Source of the DNA: Neodiprion pinetum
Taxonomy: Eukaryota > Arthropoda > Insecta > Hymenoptera > Diprionidae
Direction of reading: 5' to 3'
DNA length: 64,000 bases
Assembly: GCF_021155775.2 (NCBI RefSeq)
Contig: NC_060234.1
Location: forward strand, 38,437,026-38,501,025
A model generated the notes under the pieces. That model saw only the letters and a program-made list of their open reading frames with translations, did not search any database and was not told the DNA's origin. A program made the position numbers and the translations under genes. Positions 26,229 through 37,388 of this stretch are shown here, piece after piece (within the stretch, counting starts at the first letter, position 1; each line of letters starts with the position of its first letter).

Positions 26229-27629
26229 CTGAAAGAAGAAAGAGCTGTAAAACATGAATTTCAAAATTTGATCTTCTATTAGTTGAGGACAAAAATTTTC
26301 TAATAAACTCGTAACGCGAGTTCCGTCGTGATTTAATAGAACATATTTAAATCAACAATACTCTGAACCAACCGAATAATGCATAATTTCACCAATAATT
26401 TTAACATCAATATTTTCATTGTTCCGGACTCTGTATTGTACTCCAGCAGGGAAAATGTTTCAAAAATCCAAACGAAAACCCATGGCTACTTTGCATATTT
26501 CATCTAATAAAAATCACGTTCCCGAACGAATGTGAATGCGAATTGTACGTACTGCACCAGCATATGTATATTGATTCATAGCGGACGGGGGGCGAGGCTG
26601 TCGATATCTGATTTCACGGAACCAGTGGGATGCTCACCGTAAATCGTATGCCGAGATTCTCGAGAGATTCGCTTTGCGAGTGAAGTGAAAAACGTTGAGC
26701 AATGCGAATGAAACAAGCTGAAAACAAGTAATATTTAACGAAAACGCAACCGAAAAAAACTCATCTAGTCCAATCCTATTAAAACAAGTAACGCAACACC
26801 TGCACATGTAAGTTAAAATTTCATACAAAATGCTCGAGGTTGAAATTATTCAAAAAAGCGTCGTGAGAAATGGAACCTGCTAGCTGTCCATACGCTGTGA
26901 TAATGTGTTTTCTTTTCCCAATTTTAATCACCTATCGTTGCGGCATCGATCGAGCGTATAATGCAGGACATCGTGTCCGATAATTGCGTCCCGCAGCACG
27001 GATAACGATGGAAAACAAGCGATGAATACGAAGCAAATTGGAAGAGGTAAAAAAGTAGGATAAAAAAAAAATTTCCGTAAAATCAAAATCGACGGTTATA
27101 ATCACAGCGAAAGGTAAAATTACAACGGCGTGAAAACAATTTGGGAACGTCGAGCTGCGTACGAATTTCGTGCAACAAAAAAAAAAAAAAAAAAAATAAC
27201 ACGAGCCTATACCTGGGCGATATAAAATTGTTGCGATAACAGAAGGTTCACTTAACGAGTAAAAAGCGAAACAGTTGCCACAAAAAAAAAAAAAAAGAAT
27301 CGAATCCAAGAACCGTTGAAATTCCAACGATTGTATATTTCGGTTTTCTACACATTCAACCGTTCCGCATACTTTCCGATCTTTGCGCACCTTTACACCC
27401 GCCGATCTCTCCGCCTCCTCGTCAGTTTCCCGCCTTCTCTTTCTATCCGTGATCGAGCTTCTCTCTCGCCGGCGAAGTTCGCGCCAAGATTGATGCGCCC
27501 GATGTCAGCGTGATAATTGAATGAGTGCCGTTCGTGTGTCGGCAAGAAGCCGCCCCTGTCCTCGCGAAGACACTCTCCAGGGCCTTTGCGCTTGCCGACG
27601 CCGGGACGAGGGGGGCATAGGCTTTCGAT

Positions 27630-28235
27630 TAATTATCGCCCGCATCTCCGCGCACCTGGAACGGAAGAAATCTGCGGTAGACGAACAGGAACCGTCCCGA
27701 AGCCCGGCCGGGCATTGTTTCACCTTCATTAGCGCGGTCGCGGGAATCATCGTTGGAATCATTACCGGGAAAACGGATTGCAAGCCCTCCCGTAATTATC
27801 GATAATTGGACGCCCCTCGTTCGCCACTCGCCGTTTCGACACATCGCCTCTTAATCCTCCCTTCTTCCGTCGGCAAATTTAGCGCAACAATACACCGCCA
27901 AGCACGTCGGATCCTTAATACTTCTCGGCCGTCTCAAAGCTCTTGATTAAACGAGCTTTCAGTATCCCGCTGATGAAAGGCCTCCGAGCCTTCTCTTTCA
28001 GGTGTCCACCCAGTGACCCAGAATCTTACGCCCGTACACATCTCGCAAAGCTATCTCCGGAGGAGCTTTTTTTTTTTTTGCTCGACGAATGAAGAGACGC
28101 GACGCGCTGCGGACGTTTCTCCCATTATTTCGATAGAGACGAATAGATCGACCGCTGTCCGGGTGGCAGGCGGACGGAGAAGAAGATCGATGGGCGATCC
28201 TCGATCGGTAAATAATCAATTGATAATCAATCGGC
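27630..28235. promoter_or_regulatory. Candidate intronic enhancer with A/T palindromes
   Basis: The block contains CGATTAATTATCGCC near 27627-27641, a perfect 14-bp palindrome AATTATCGATAATT (27794-27807), TTCATTAGCG, and near 28210-28230 the strings AATCAATTGATAATCAATC. These are ATTA/ATCAAT cores of homeodomain and Onecut/Cut factors, and TATCGATA is the DRE core. They stand in otherwise GC-balanced DNA. Enhancer function is inferred from density only. Confidence 0.25.
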
Positions 28236-31200
28236 GAGAGAACCGAGAGGCGGGGGTAAGTCCCCGTTAAAGAGACAAGAGCCGAGAGTGTGGGAATATC
28301 ACGTGCGCGATGTTGTAGCCGGAGGAATGCTTGGAATGAAACCGCGGCTGGCCGACCGGGGTGGTGGGGCACGCGAGGGCTAACCACCCATTAAGGAGAA
28401 CCCTAATCTCTAATTATTTAATAAAAATATGTTTACGACGTGGCGCTCCGTACGCCCTCGACGCACCACTTTTATATCCTTTTTCTTTCGCTCGATCTTT
28501 TTCTTGCTTTCCAAGAGCCCGGGCCCCGGCCCTCCGCGTGCGGCGAGTGAGTTTAGCGGGTCAAAGGTTGGCAGTACGGGTTAGTCTGACCGTCGGCCTG
28601 CATGGACCTACTAATATAGTCGTGCGCCCGGCGCATTCCTCTCGAAATCCTCGACTCCGACTTCCACAACCTCACCGACTAGACAACGGATCCTATTTCA
28701 AGTCCGGCTTTCCCTTATTCCAAGTATCGGAAGCTCGCGTTAGATAAACTAGAGCAAAACCTTTTTTCGCTTTTTCGTCCACTTCTCGCCAATGTCTTTA
28801 TTGCTATCTGGAAGAACCGTTTTTCGGTTTTGTTTTTTTCTTTTCAAGAAATCCACCCTTCTTCGAGCTAATTGTAAGTCATTAAATATCCTCTTCAGGA
28901 ATGACATGGATTTAGATTTATCGGTAACAGTGCCGAACGTGTGAAACTTGCCCAAGCTTCAAATTTTCAATCAGAATTTTCGTTTGATCAAAATTTTGGC
29001 TATCGACTCGTGTGAAAAGTTAACAACTCGTAAAAAGTGAACGATTTTGAAGATTTCGACTTTCACCGCAATCCGGTAAAAGAAAGACTTGCATCGAAAT
29101 TAAGATTTTTACCTAGGTACAAAGTGCAGGATTGGTGTGACGATCCGAAGCGCATATCATTTATTGTCAACACGAATCCCAATACCGTGAAAAACGGGAA
29201 TCGATCGTTTTCAGAGGCGGGTTTCGTAAGACGAACCCTACTAAGGAACTCCCTGCTGTCCAAACACGACGAAGTGAAGAAGGTCCACGTACCTCGGGTG
29301 TTGACCGGATTGACCAGCGGCGGTCGGCAATATCCACGGCGCAACCTTTGTCCGAATCTGTTTGCGTTCGGGGATTCCCGCGCGAGAATTCACCCCATTC
29401 AATTTGCGAAGCATAAGGTAGGTATGTACACGGTGTTTCATCAGAATCAGACTGCCCGTATGAATTTGCAGAGTTTCGCAATTTTGTCAAATTGTGACGG
29501 TATGATTTTCACCGGGGGAAAGAAATTGCACCACGAGCCAAAAATGCCTTTGGATTCGTTATAAGTATAATGGACGGATAACACAAGGATTAAACACGGC
29601 TGTAAAGTTTTTTGACGCGACATGAAAAGTGACGCGTGTTCGGGATCCTAAAGCAACAATCCGGGGGATTTCAAGTGACCCGGTGAAACGTTCGGAATAG
29701 TATTTTACCGAAGGTTGAAAAAAACCTGGACCGCCGAAAGAGCGAAGGTATACAAGCAGCGCAGACACAACGGTCGAGTCTACCTGGCAAAACCATTGAT
29801 TACCCAAACGCTTCCCACACTATCTGCGGGCCCCGAATAGTTCCGAGTCGAAAACGCAAGAGCGCAACCGAACCACCGAAAAGGTAGTATATAAGTATAA
29901 AAGTATAACCTCCCAGCCCGCAGGATCGAAGACCCAAAAGACCTCGCGAGAAACCCCGGAGAAGACTTCGCTGGAAAGAAGACCACTGTAATTTCCATTA
30001 GCGAGTTGGTAATTGCTCCGAGAAAACCTAATACCGATATTAAAAAAATTTCAGACACGCACACGACATGAGAAAGTCTTCTCGGTACCCTCGACGGGAC
30101 ACTTCCAACGCTTTCGATCCTCCTTCGGGCTGAGCTGCCTCACTTTTCTCACACGCTTGCATGCCTCCTTTTTTACCCACGAACCCCAAAACTAACAAGA
30201 CAAATTGATGAACTTGGTGAAAGTGTTGAAACGGATACAACCGAACAAATACCGAACACCAATTACGAAAAGTTTCGTATCTCGACGTGAACGAGAACAA
30301 AAAAACCGAAAAAAAAAAATAGATTGATAATTGAATGCAAATGGTCGCTTATAATTCGAATGGGAGGAGAACGAAACGAAGAGCAGCGGGTGAAGGGGTC
30401 TGTAATGAAAAGGCCTTATTGCATATGATTATTGAATATCAAAAGAGAAGACATTAGGGACGGTTGAAATAGTTGGCCTTGATTCACCTCTGCCAGGTCC
30501 GAACGAATCTCTGTCAGAAGAGGCGCCAGGGCGTTCTGTCGGGGTCAACTAACCTTTTCATTAGCTAACCCCGGCCCTATAAAACCCTAAACATTGACGC
30601 AAGGAAGAGTAAGGATCCCTTACAAGACCGAACCTACAAAGTATATAATTATTGGTGTTCCGAGCAGGGGACGCGGGTAGGCTTGTAATTTTGAGTGGCG
30701 CCATGGAACAGTTACAAAACCAGACTACGAAGAGACACGCGAATGGGAATTTTCACCCTCGCTTACGTGTCATCCCGTCCAATTTACTCAATTTTCTCAT
30801 ATCTCGATTTTAACCTCGGCTCGAAATTCTCGCGACGATTACACCGATAGAGGTTGGTAGTGTGCGTAAAACGGAAGAAGCTCGACGTCGATTTCACTCC
30901 GCAGAATTTACCGACTCCTCTTCTATTTCTTCGAAGTGAGTGGCGAGTGGCGTCCGAAGCACGGCTGAATAACGAACGCATGACAAAACGGTTACATGTT
31001 ATGGCTACGATCCGCGAAGCGAGGGAGAAGACCTGGCGGCGATACGAGGCGAAGTGGATTATCCACTAGATCCACGCCACGCGGTCTGTCCGCAACGTTG
31101 GTAAGGATTCGAATTGAAATCAGATTTGAATTTCAAATCAGAATTACTCTTCAGCACGGATGTATATGTGTATCTCGGTGAGCTTCGTCTGCTCCTGCTT

Positions 31201-31600
31201 TTCGACGCTATACGCGACAAGACGCACGGTACGGTTGACGCTCGGTTAATTTCTACGTTTCGATTCAGTCCCACGTCGAAGATCGACGGTGAAGCTGAAC
31301 TGCCCCCTCCGATTAGAGCGAGCGCGAGCTTATAAACCCTTTCGGTTCCTTTTTGCCCGAATTCTTCGTATAAGAGCACACCGTTCTTCTTGGCACAGAA
31401 ATTGAAGGGGTTTTTTGTAAAAAGTTTAAGCAACTTGCGAAAGTATGGGGGAGGCGGAGGACTCTCATTTACTCGAGATGAGGATCGGCCCCCAACTTTG
31501 GCGAAATGGTCGAAAACACCGGGCCTTTTGCGCACTCGAGCCCTAAGGACATGCAACCTGCGTCGTGGCTCTCGCGGCTCTTGCACTCAAGTTGCGCCTC

Positions 31601-31651
31601 GGACCGACGGACCGACGGACTGACGGACGGACGGACGGACGGACGGACGGA
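31601..31651. repeat. (ACGG)n tetranucleotide repeat
   Basis: Tandem GACGGACC/GACGGACT variants pass into pure ACGG units, about twelve units in all. It is CpG-rich. Confidence 0.9.
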
Positions 31652-31971
31652 GAATGTCTGCGTGGGCAGGACCTCGGCTCACCATGCTGCACCGGACCCT
31701 CGGGTCCTTATGCAAGAAGGCTTGAAGTGGCTTCGCAGCTTACTGGCTCTGTAGGAGCCATATCGCTCAAGGCTTATACAAAACGTCTCTCGATCATACG
31801 CACTACTAATTTCCTCGTTCCTCCTTCGGCGTTTCGTGTTTACCAACCACCCGGTACATTTATTCCTCCACATAGCGACTCTCGCACAAGTTGATTGATC
31901 TAAGCTCTCCTTCTACTCCGCCAACTTATACTGCCGGAACGTCCCAGCTGCCTTCATCTCTTTGCATCTAA

Positions 31972-32003
31972 ATGATGATGATGACGATGACGACGATGAT
32001 GAT
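31972..32003. repeat. GAT/GAC trinucleotide repeat
   Basis: Eleven units of GAT or GAC in tandem. The forward frame would encode poly-aspartate but nothing else suggests coding. Confidence 0.8.
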
Positions 32004-34310
32004 CGCATCTATTCTCATACCGAGGTGCTTCGAATCCAGCGAATAGTTTATTCTAGAGATTCGAATAGTAAGTCCAACAGTCCAAACGATAATACAGATA
32101 CCGGCAAGTGTCTTGACCTTACGACGTTCAACCAATCATGCAAGAATCTACATTCACTCCAGACAAAGGTTGATCCAGGGTAATGGAAAGACTGAACCAT
32201 CAAAACACTGGAGTACACAAAAATCGACGTCAAGTTTTATAAATCTGGGGAGCATCCAGAGTTCGAAATGCCGGGAAGTTTCAGGGTGTCATAATTTACG
32301 CGTAGTGTTGTTTTTTCATTTCTTACACCACTTTTCCTCCTCTATTGTTCTTTTCCTTTTTATCTAAACTTTCTACGCTGTACCAAGGTTGATTTATGAT
32401 CGCTAAGAGATTTATACGGCATTCGGCAAGGGAGGGAGGTAATGCCCAACGAAAGAGCAAAGTGGAAGATTAGAGGCGATTATCGTGGATCAGGTGCGCA
32501 TCGAACGTCCCGTCACGGCCGTAACTCACGAGAGCCGACGCGTGGGTGGTTCCAGACCGAAAAATTGCAACAGCCTGAAACTCGACGTATACATGTATAC
32601 ATATAAGTTCGATACCTTTGTCTCCGAGTCATCTTCGTCGCCTAGCAAACGTGGCCAAGACCGACCGATCGACACACAGTGAAACGGACGCGATAACGAA
32701 AGTTTGAAAATTCTCTTTACTCCAAGCTGTTCATGATCATTTTTACGCGAGCAGTTTGTATTCCTCCGCGGTTTACGGAGGCGAAGGCTAATCGATGATA
32801 CTTCCGAACTAACTACATCGGCTCGGATATACGAATGCCTCCGAAATGCTGATCCACCTCCTCAGAGAAGGCACAGAGCTATACGGCATTCCGCGAGTTT
32901 CGGTGGACTATCATTTCGAGGATTAGCATAATGACGGGGATTCATATTATACTTTATGCTTTTGTATTCGTTTGATGGGATGGGGCGAGGGGGAGGGAGG
33001 GAAGGGAGGAGCAGCCTCGGCGATTCGACGGTTGGTAGCAAACGCACTGATCGAAATAATGAATAGGATAGTTTCTGGTATTCAAAGATTATTATACGCA
33101 TCCCGGCGGCAAATTATAGATTTGTGGTTTTGGTGCTTCGTTGTACCAAGAACTTGTGGGCGGGTGCAGGATTGCCGCATACCCGGCTATATACGACCGC
33201 CGGTAAATGCGTGTCTCTCTTCTCTCTCGATCCTTCGCTCCTCCAGCTCTCATCCAGCGTAATCAAACACACCGGACCTACGATTTTTGAATTATTAGAC
33301 ATCGTGACGAAATCCGACAACGAGGCGCGAACGTCGGGTCACCCAAATTTCGCTAATGGAGATGTGAAATTACGCCGAGTTTTCGTTCTAATTGCGATTC
33401 TTTGATTTTAACTGTGATTAGGGTTCGCGAGAAAGTAGCCATTCCGAGACGCGACGACTCGCCGGCAATTTGGACGGCGATTTTTTGCCGATTAATTGGA
33501 TGTAACGCAAAAAGCTAAAGGTTTGGCTAACGACAGTTGAGTATGTACCTGAGATTGCCTCAGCTTTACGCCCGGTTGTTACAACGAGCGAATCATGCCA
33601 ATCTTAGTCGTAGGATGCGGCGTACGAACCGCGAACCGCAGGAGGGATGAAGGAGGGAAAAAGGAAGAGGTTTGAGGTATAAACGTGCTGGTATATCACG
33701 CAGGCATACGTAAAAGTAGAGGTAGAAATGACAAAATGAGGCTGCCAAGATCCGAGAAAACGAGTGTTTATGGCGGTTCTGCATCAATTATTATCAAATA
33801 AAGAGTCGTTTATAAAGCTTGCTGGTAAATGACACACATTTTTACAACCTCTAATTCCACAGCCGCTGATTCTCATCCCCGAATCAAGGGTATACACGTA
33901 TAATGATCGGCTAGTTTTTACTTCGTCTTCGCTTACAATAAACACTGGACACCGTCAAAGCGAATCTCTCGTGTCTTTTTTGCGCGCGTGTATGCTTTGA
34001 CCGCACTGTACGGCAGACACCCCCCAGGATAATGGCAAGCTTGCGTTGTTGTACAAGTAGGTATACGTGTTAATACGCAACGTACACGCAGACGATCTCT
34101 TTCCGAGGTAAAGTAAAAATCATTTCAAGCCCCTCGTCAAGGTCCTCGGCAAACGGTCTCCGGTCCTTTTCGTACACACAGGCGCGGGTACAACGTATAC
34201 GTGGAAACACACAGGCTGGTCTAATTTGACCTTTAATTCCTGGCGAAGGATCCGGCGTCGAAGAGAGCGCATCACCTCTGTCTCTCCTCTCCTCTCCGTC
34301 GGATCTCGGC

Positions 34311-34330
34311 TCACCTGACAGCCAAAGACG
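34311..34330 (-). promoter_or_regulatory. Second-rank recursive-splice site
   Basis: The minus strand reads CGTCTTTGGCTGTCAG|GTGAGCCG, an acceptor-like tract touching a donor at 34316/34315. The pyrimidine tract is interrupted, so it is weaker than the site at 5086. A related motif, TCTTTGCCTCTGGAGCAGCAG|GTGAAC, lies 258 bases upstream at 34574. Confidence 0.2.
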
Positions 34331-34792
34331 AGGGTGGAACTATTAGGAAATTATCGACGGAGGAATCGAATTGGGGAATTATCTGCACGAGATATGGGAC
34401 ATTATTTCCTTGAATGGCGTCTGGGATATATTTTATATAATAGTCCCGGGATGAGGAACGGGACTTTCTTTGAAATTGCACCGAAATCGGGCCGCGAGAT
34501 TTCAATTCATGTAAGCCTTGCACCGGGTGCAGCTTTTATAATTTGAGCCCATCACGACAGATCCTCGGTTCACCTGCTGCTCCAGAGGCAAAGACGCGCG
34601 TCGATCTCTCCGCCTGAGTATAAAGACGACAATAACCACACCGTCCGTCTTGGCAAAACGAGCGAACGTCTCGCTCGTTACTCGGACTCGTGATTACGCC
34701 TCGAGAATTATGCGGATAAAATTCCGCAATTTCTGTCAGTCGTAACGACGCGCTATTCTCGACCAACGTCTGGACGGATCTTTATTCCTTAC

Positions 34793-34837
34793 CGTTTTTC
34801 ACTCTCCTGCTGCGGTTTGTGAGTCGACGCGTATCCG
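34793..34837 (-). other. Possible 45-nt minus-strand exon
   Basis: An acceptor CAATCCTTTAG is followed 45 bases later by AACG|GTAAGG. One frame is open (GYASTHKPQQESEK, phase 2 at both ends), but phase 0 meets a stop, so it does not fit the gene model except as an untranslated or alternative exon. Confidence 0.12.
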
Positions 34838-35296
34838 CTAAAGGATTGCAGTTCGAGCGTGAAATATATCGGTGCTCGTTGCGCAGGGGATGCCGCGGAG
34901 CTTGCAGGTAGATGCACGCCTTCAAGACCGCTCGGTTTAATAACTCTATTACTACGACTTCCGTTCTTAAATTATCCGCTCAACGCACAAGTACATAATG
35001 GGCTTATCTGCGGATGTCTGAGTCACGGTGTGCATTCGAGTAAATTCGCACGGCTATCGGACGCCCTGAGAGCCAAGACCGGAGACAAACTATCGCGCCG
35101 CGCTCTCCGCGTTTCATTGACTTCATTTTGCAAGGCACGTTTCGCGTACGCAAACTGTGAGCCATTTTCTCCGTAACCTCGGAAGAGCCGCGCCAGTTTT
35201 ACTGCTTTGCTTTTATTATACGGCGTGTAGACAGATGCGGATGGAAAAACCGACTCTACTTAACCCCTCAAGGGCTCGTGTTTCTCTAACACGACC

Positions 35297-35322
35297 TCTG
35301 TCTCTCTCTCTCTCTCTTTCTC
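35297..35322. repeat. (CT)n tract, left flank of a T-rich block
   Basis: About ten CT units, slightly imperfect, on the plus strand. It precedes the T-rich block described next. Confidence 0.75.
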
Positions 35323-35324
35323 GG

Positions 35325-35695
35325 TCTATAATCTATTTTGTTCTATTTTAACCTGATTTATTTTTCACTATTGTGTTAATTTTATTTGTACCTTTATACC
35401 GCTCGTTTTATTGATATTTTGTTTTAATCTTTCGATGTATGTCTCATCTATTTATTTCTCGTCTTTCGTTTTGTTATTTCATTCAATTTTATTTTACCAC
35501 TTTTATGCCTTCATTTCTACTTATTTATATTTTTATTTTATGTTCTTTTTCTTTTTATTTATACATTTTATATGTGTTCCTATTCATTTTTACATTTCTG
35601 CATTCTATATCTGTTTATTTTCATCTATCTTCTCGTTTATCTATAGTTCTGTTCTCTTTCCTCCTACTTTCTTAGTTCAGTGCTAATTTTAACTT
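35325..35695. repeat. Strand-asymmetric T-rich low-complexity block
   Basis: About 370 bases made of degenerate TTTATT, TTCATTT and TTCTATTT units, strongly T-rich and A-poor on the plus strand. The hydrophobic 91-codon frame it contains is a by-product of the T content. It is flanked on both sides by (CT)n tracts, and reads as an A-rich region in the minus transcript. Confidence 0.7.
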
Positions 35696-35807
35696 CGTGC
35701 TTCTTTACGATTCACAATCAGCTTATAAATTATTCATCTTTTTCTGTTTTGTCTATGTACCGTTCATATTTCCGGCGGAGGAGACTTGTCCTAGGGCAAA
35801 TAAACGC

Positions 35808-35831
35808 TTCTCTCTCTCTCTCTCTCTCTCA
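35808..35831. repeat. (CT)n tract, right flank
   Basis: Eleven CT units end in CAG, so the repeat also resembles a plus-strand acceptor. It is probably only a microsatellite. Confidence 0.8.
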
Positions 35832-37173
35832 GTTGCGCGTAATGTTACTGTTACTATTCTGGTCAGTTTGCAAAAAAGTCGCGGAAAGGCAACGTAATTT
35901 ATTACGGTACAGAGCTTTTCAGATTCAAGGAAGAAATAATTGTGGGAGTTTCTTCAATCAGAATCTTTAGCATCCACAAATTTTGTTGAATTGATTTTCA
36001 AGCTGAGCGTTGCTTATCTAAACCTGGATTACGTTCGTAGAACGATACCCTAAGTGCAACGAATCTCAAGTCTGTTTTTTCTGTAGAATTCTCCGTTTGT
36101 TTTCCGACGTGCTTCAGTTTCTGTATCGAATTCCGTAATTACTCGAAAGAGAACAGAAAAAATATCCTACTCTCTTTTCATCGTTATTTCATTACTTCTC
36201 AAACCTCGATACGGTAAAGTAAGTACACTGTAGTACTTTTACACAAAATAACAGAAAAAAAAATGGCAAATTCGATGAACCAATTCATAAAATTTCTCAA
36301 GTTTAGTACATTAGCGAAAAGAATAGCAATCGACTTGACCTTTCCAAATGATATCAAACACTATGTACATGTCAATGTTTCTTGTCGCACATGTATATAA
36401 ACATTCCAACTTGACACGAAAGTGACTCTTATTGTAAAAAATGAAAAAAAAAATGAATAAACCACCCAGGTAATTTCTTACTGCACCAATAAATTCGCAA
36501 CAGAAATCTTATATCATAATCGACGATATCGGGCGTTTCAACATAGGCTAACGGCCATTTTCCGCGCAAACTCGTTCTCCTACAAGCTAGAACCTAAATG
36601 GTGCGCTACTTGCAGTATACACAGATAACGATAAACACACCAGTAGTAGTAGACGGCCGTCCGGCGCTCATACCTTGGTATCGTCGATGGAAGAAGAGGC
36701 CGGGAAACAAGAATCCGCCAAGGCGAAGATGATCCCGCGAAAGGGGGCGGTTATAGGTATATAACATCACACAGGCACGGTGAACTATCTGATAATCCAG
36801 CCGAGACAACCGCTCCTAGAGCACGGTATCCCGGGTGTAAGTACATCGAGTCGCACTTGCAACGTGTTACGTGAAACCCACATCGACGATACAACATCGG
36901 CACAAACACACGCGCGCATCGCTTTGCAGCGTAAGGGCTGGCCCGTAGTTACGTGTGCACACACCGGGATGTCGACGAGGTTAGGTGAGGCCCTTACTAT
37001 CCGTACTCCGTGAGTACATATGTGGCATGTAACCACCCGCGGGTTGTGCGAGTACATGGGCAATGGGCATATACCGGCCGGTCGTAAGCCCCGAAGAGCG
37101 AGCCGGGGCCCGTGCAGCACAAGTCCCGGAGTGCCGCGGAGGGCGTAGAAGCGTAAGAGGGGCCTGACACGCG

Positions 37174-37388
37174 ATGCCTCTGCCTCGGGGGTGTAATCTC
37201 CTCGGTCGGACGGCGGGGGCGGCGGGTTTGACGGGGTTAGCGGGGGCGGAGGCGGAGGTGAATGTGGGCTCGACCCCTCGCCCCTGCACCCCGGTGCCTC
37301 CCCCGCACCCCGGCGACTCCGGACCCCCGCCCTACCGTTCGAGAAGAATCGAGCCCCCCACAACGCCAGGGGGCACTGTGATTACGCG
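37174..37388 (+). CDS. Possible nested plus-strand exon, proline-rich frame
   Basis: A true ATG at 37174 opens a frame of 71 complete codons plus two bases that ends at GCG|GTGAGTATAG, a good donor. The protein is Ala/Gly-rich at first and then Pro-rich (PPPHPGDSG, PPPYRSRR). Joining to the acceptor CTCACTTTTTCAG at 37667 would add R-T-R-V-K-I and a stop, giving a small protein of about 77 residues. The region is a GC-rich island, where long chance frames are common; an even longer frame lies on the opposite strand. No family is recognised. Confidence 0.2.
37214..37246 (+). repeat. G-quadruplex-type motif
   Basis: Four G-runs of five, three, four and five bases are separated by short spacers (CGGC, TTTGAC, TTAGC). 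It lies inside the GC-rich island. Confidence 0.6.

Larger units (their letters stand above)
20001..28500. other. Intronic stretch 20-28.5 kb: contents
   Basis: It holds two plus-strand acceptors in a row (TTGTTACAG at 20506 and ATACTTTCAG at 20549) sharing one open frame, a (TTTTC)n tract at 21888-21905, a promoter-like block at 23240-23340, a (GGTA)n repeat, a G-run, a candidate minus cassette exon and a conserved-looking A/T palindrome cluster. No complete gene is recognised. Confidence 0.3.
28501..36500. other. Intronic stretch 28.5-36.5 kb: contents
   Basis: It contains a 175-codon open plus frame (29037-29564) that begins with GTG and has no splice sites, a similar-length minus frame (31059-31586), ACGG and GAT/GAC repeats, a pair of related donor motifs at 34316 and 34574, a possible 45-nt exon at 34793-34837, and a T-rich block flanked by (CT)n. 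No gene is supported. Confidence 0.3.

Noticed and set aside
29037..29564. 175-codon plus-strand open frame
   Set aside because: It begins at GTG, not ATG, has no acceptor upstream, and the sequence is unrecognised.
31059..31586. 175-codon minus-strand open frame
   Set aside because: It begins at GTG, has no internal ATG near the start and no convincing splice sites.
35411..35686. Apparent 91-residue hydrophobic membrane protein
   Set aside because: The Phe/Tyr/Ile-rich translation is what a T-rich low-complexity tract produces in any frame.
36785..37363. 192-codon minus-strand open frame, longest in the window
   Set aside because: It lies in a GC-rich block where stops are rare, is Pro/Arg-rich by composition, and has no matching splice or start evidence.
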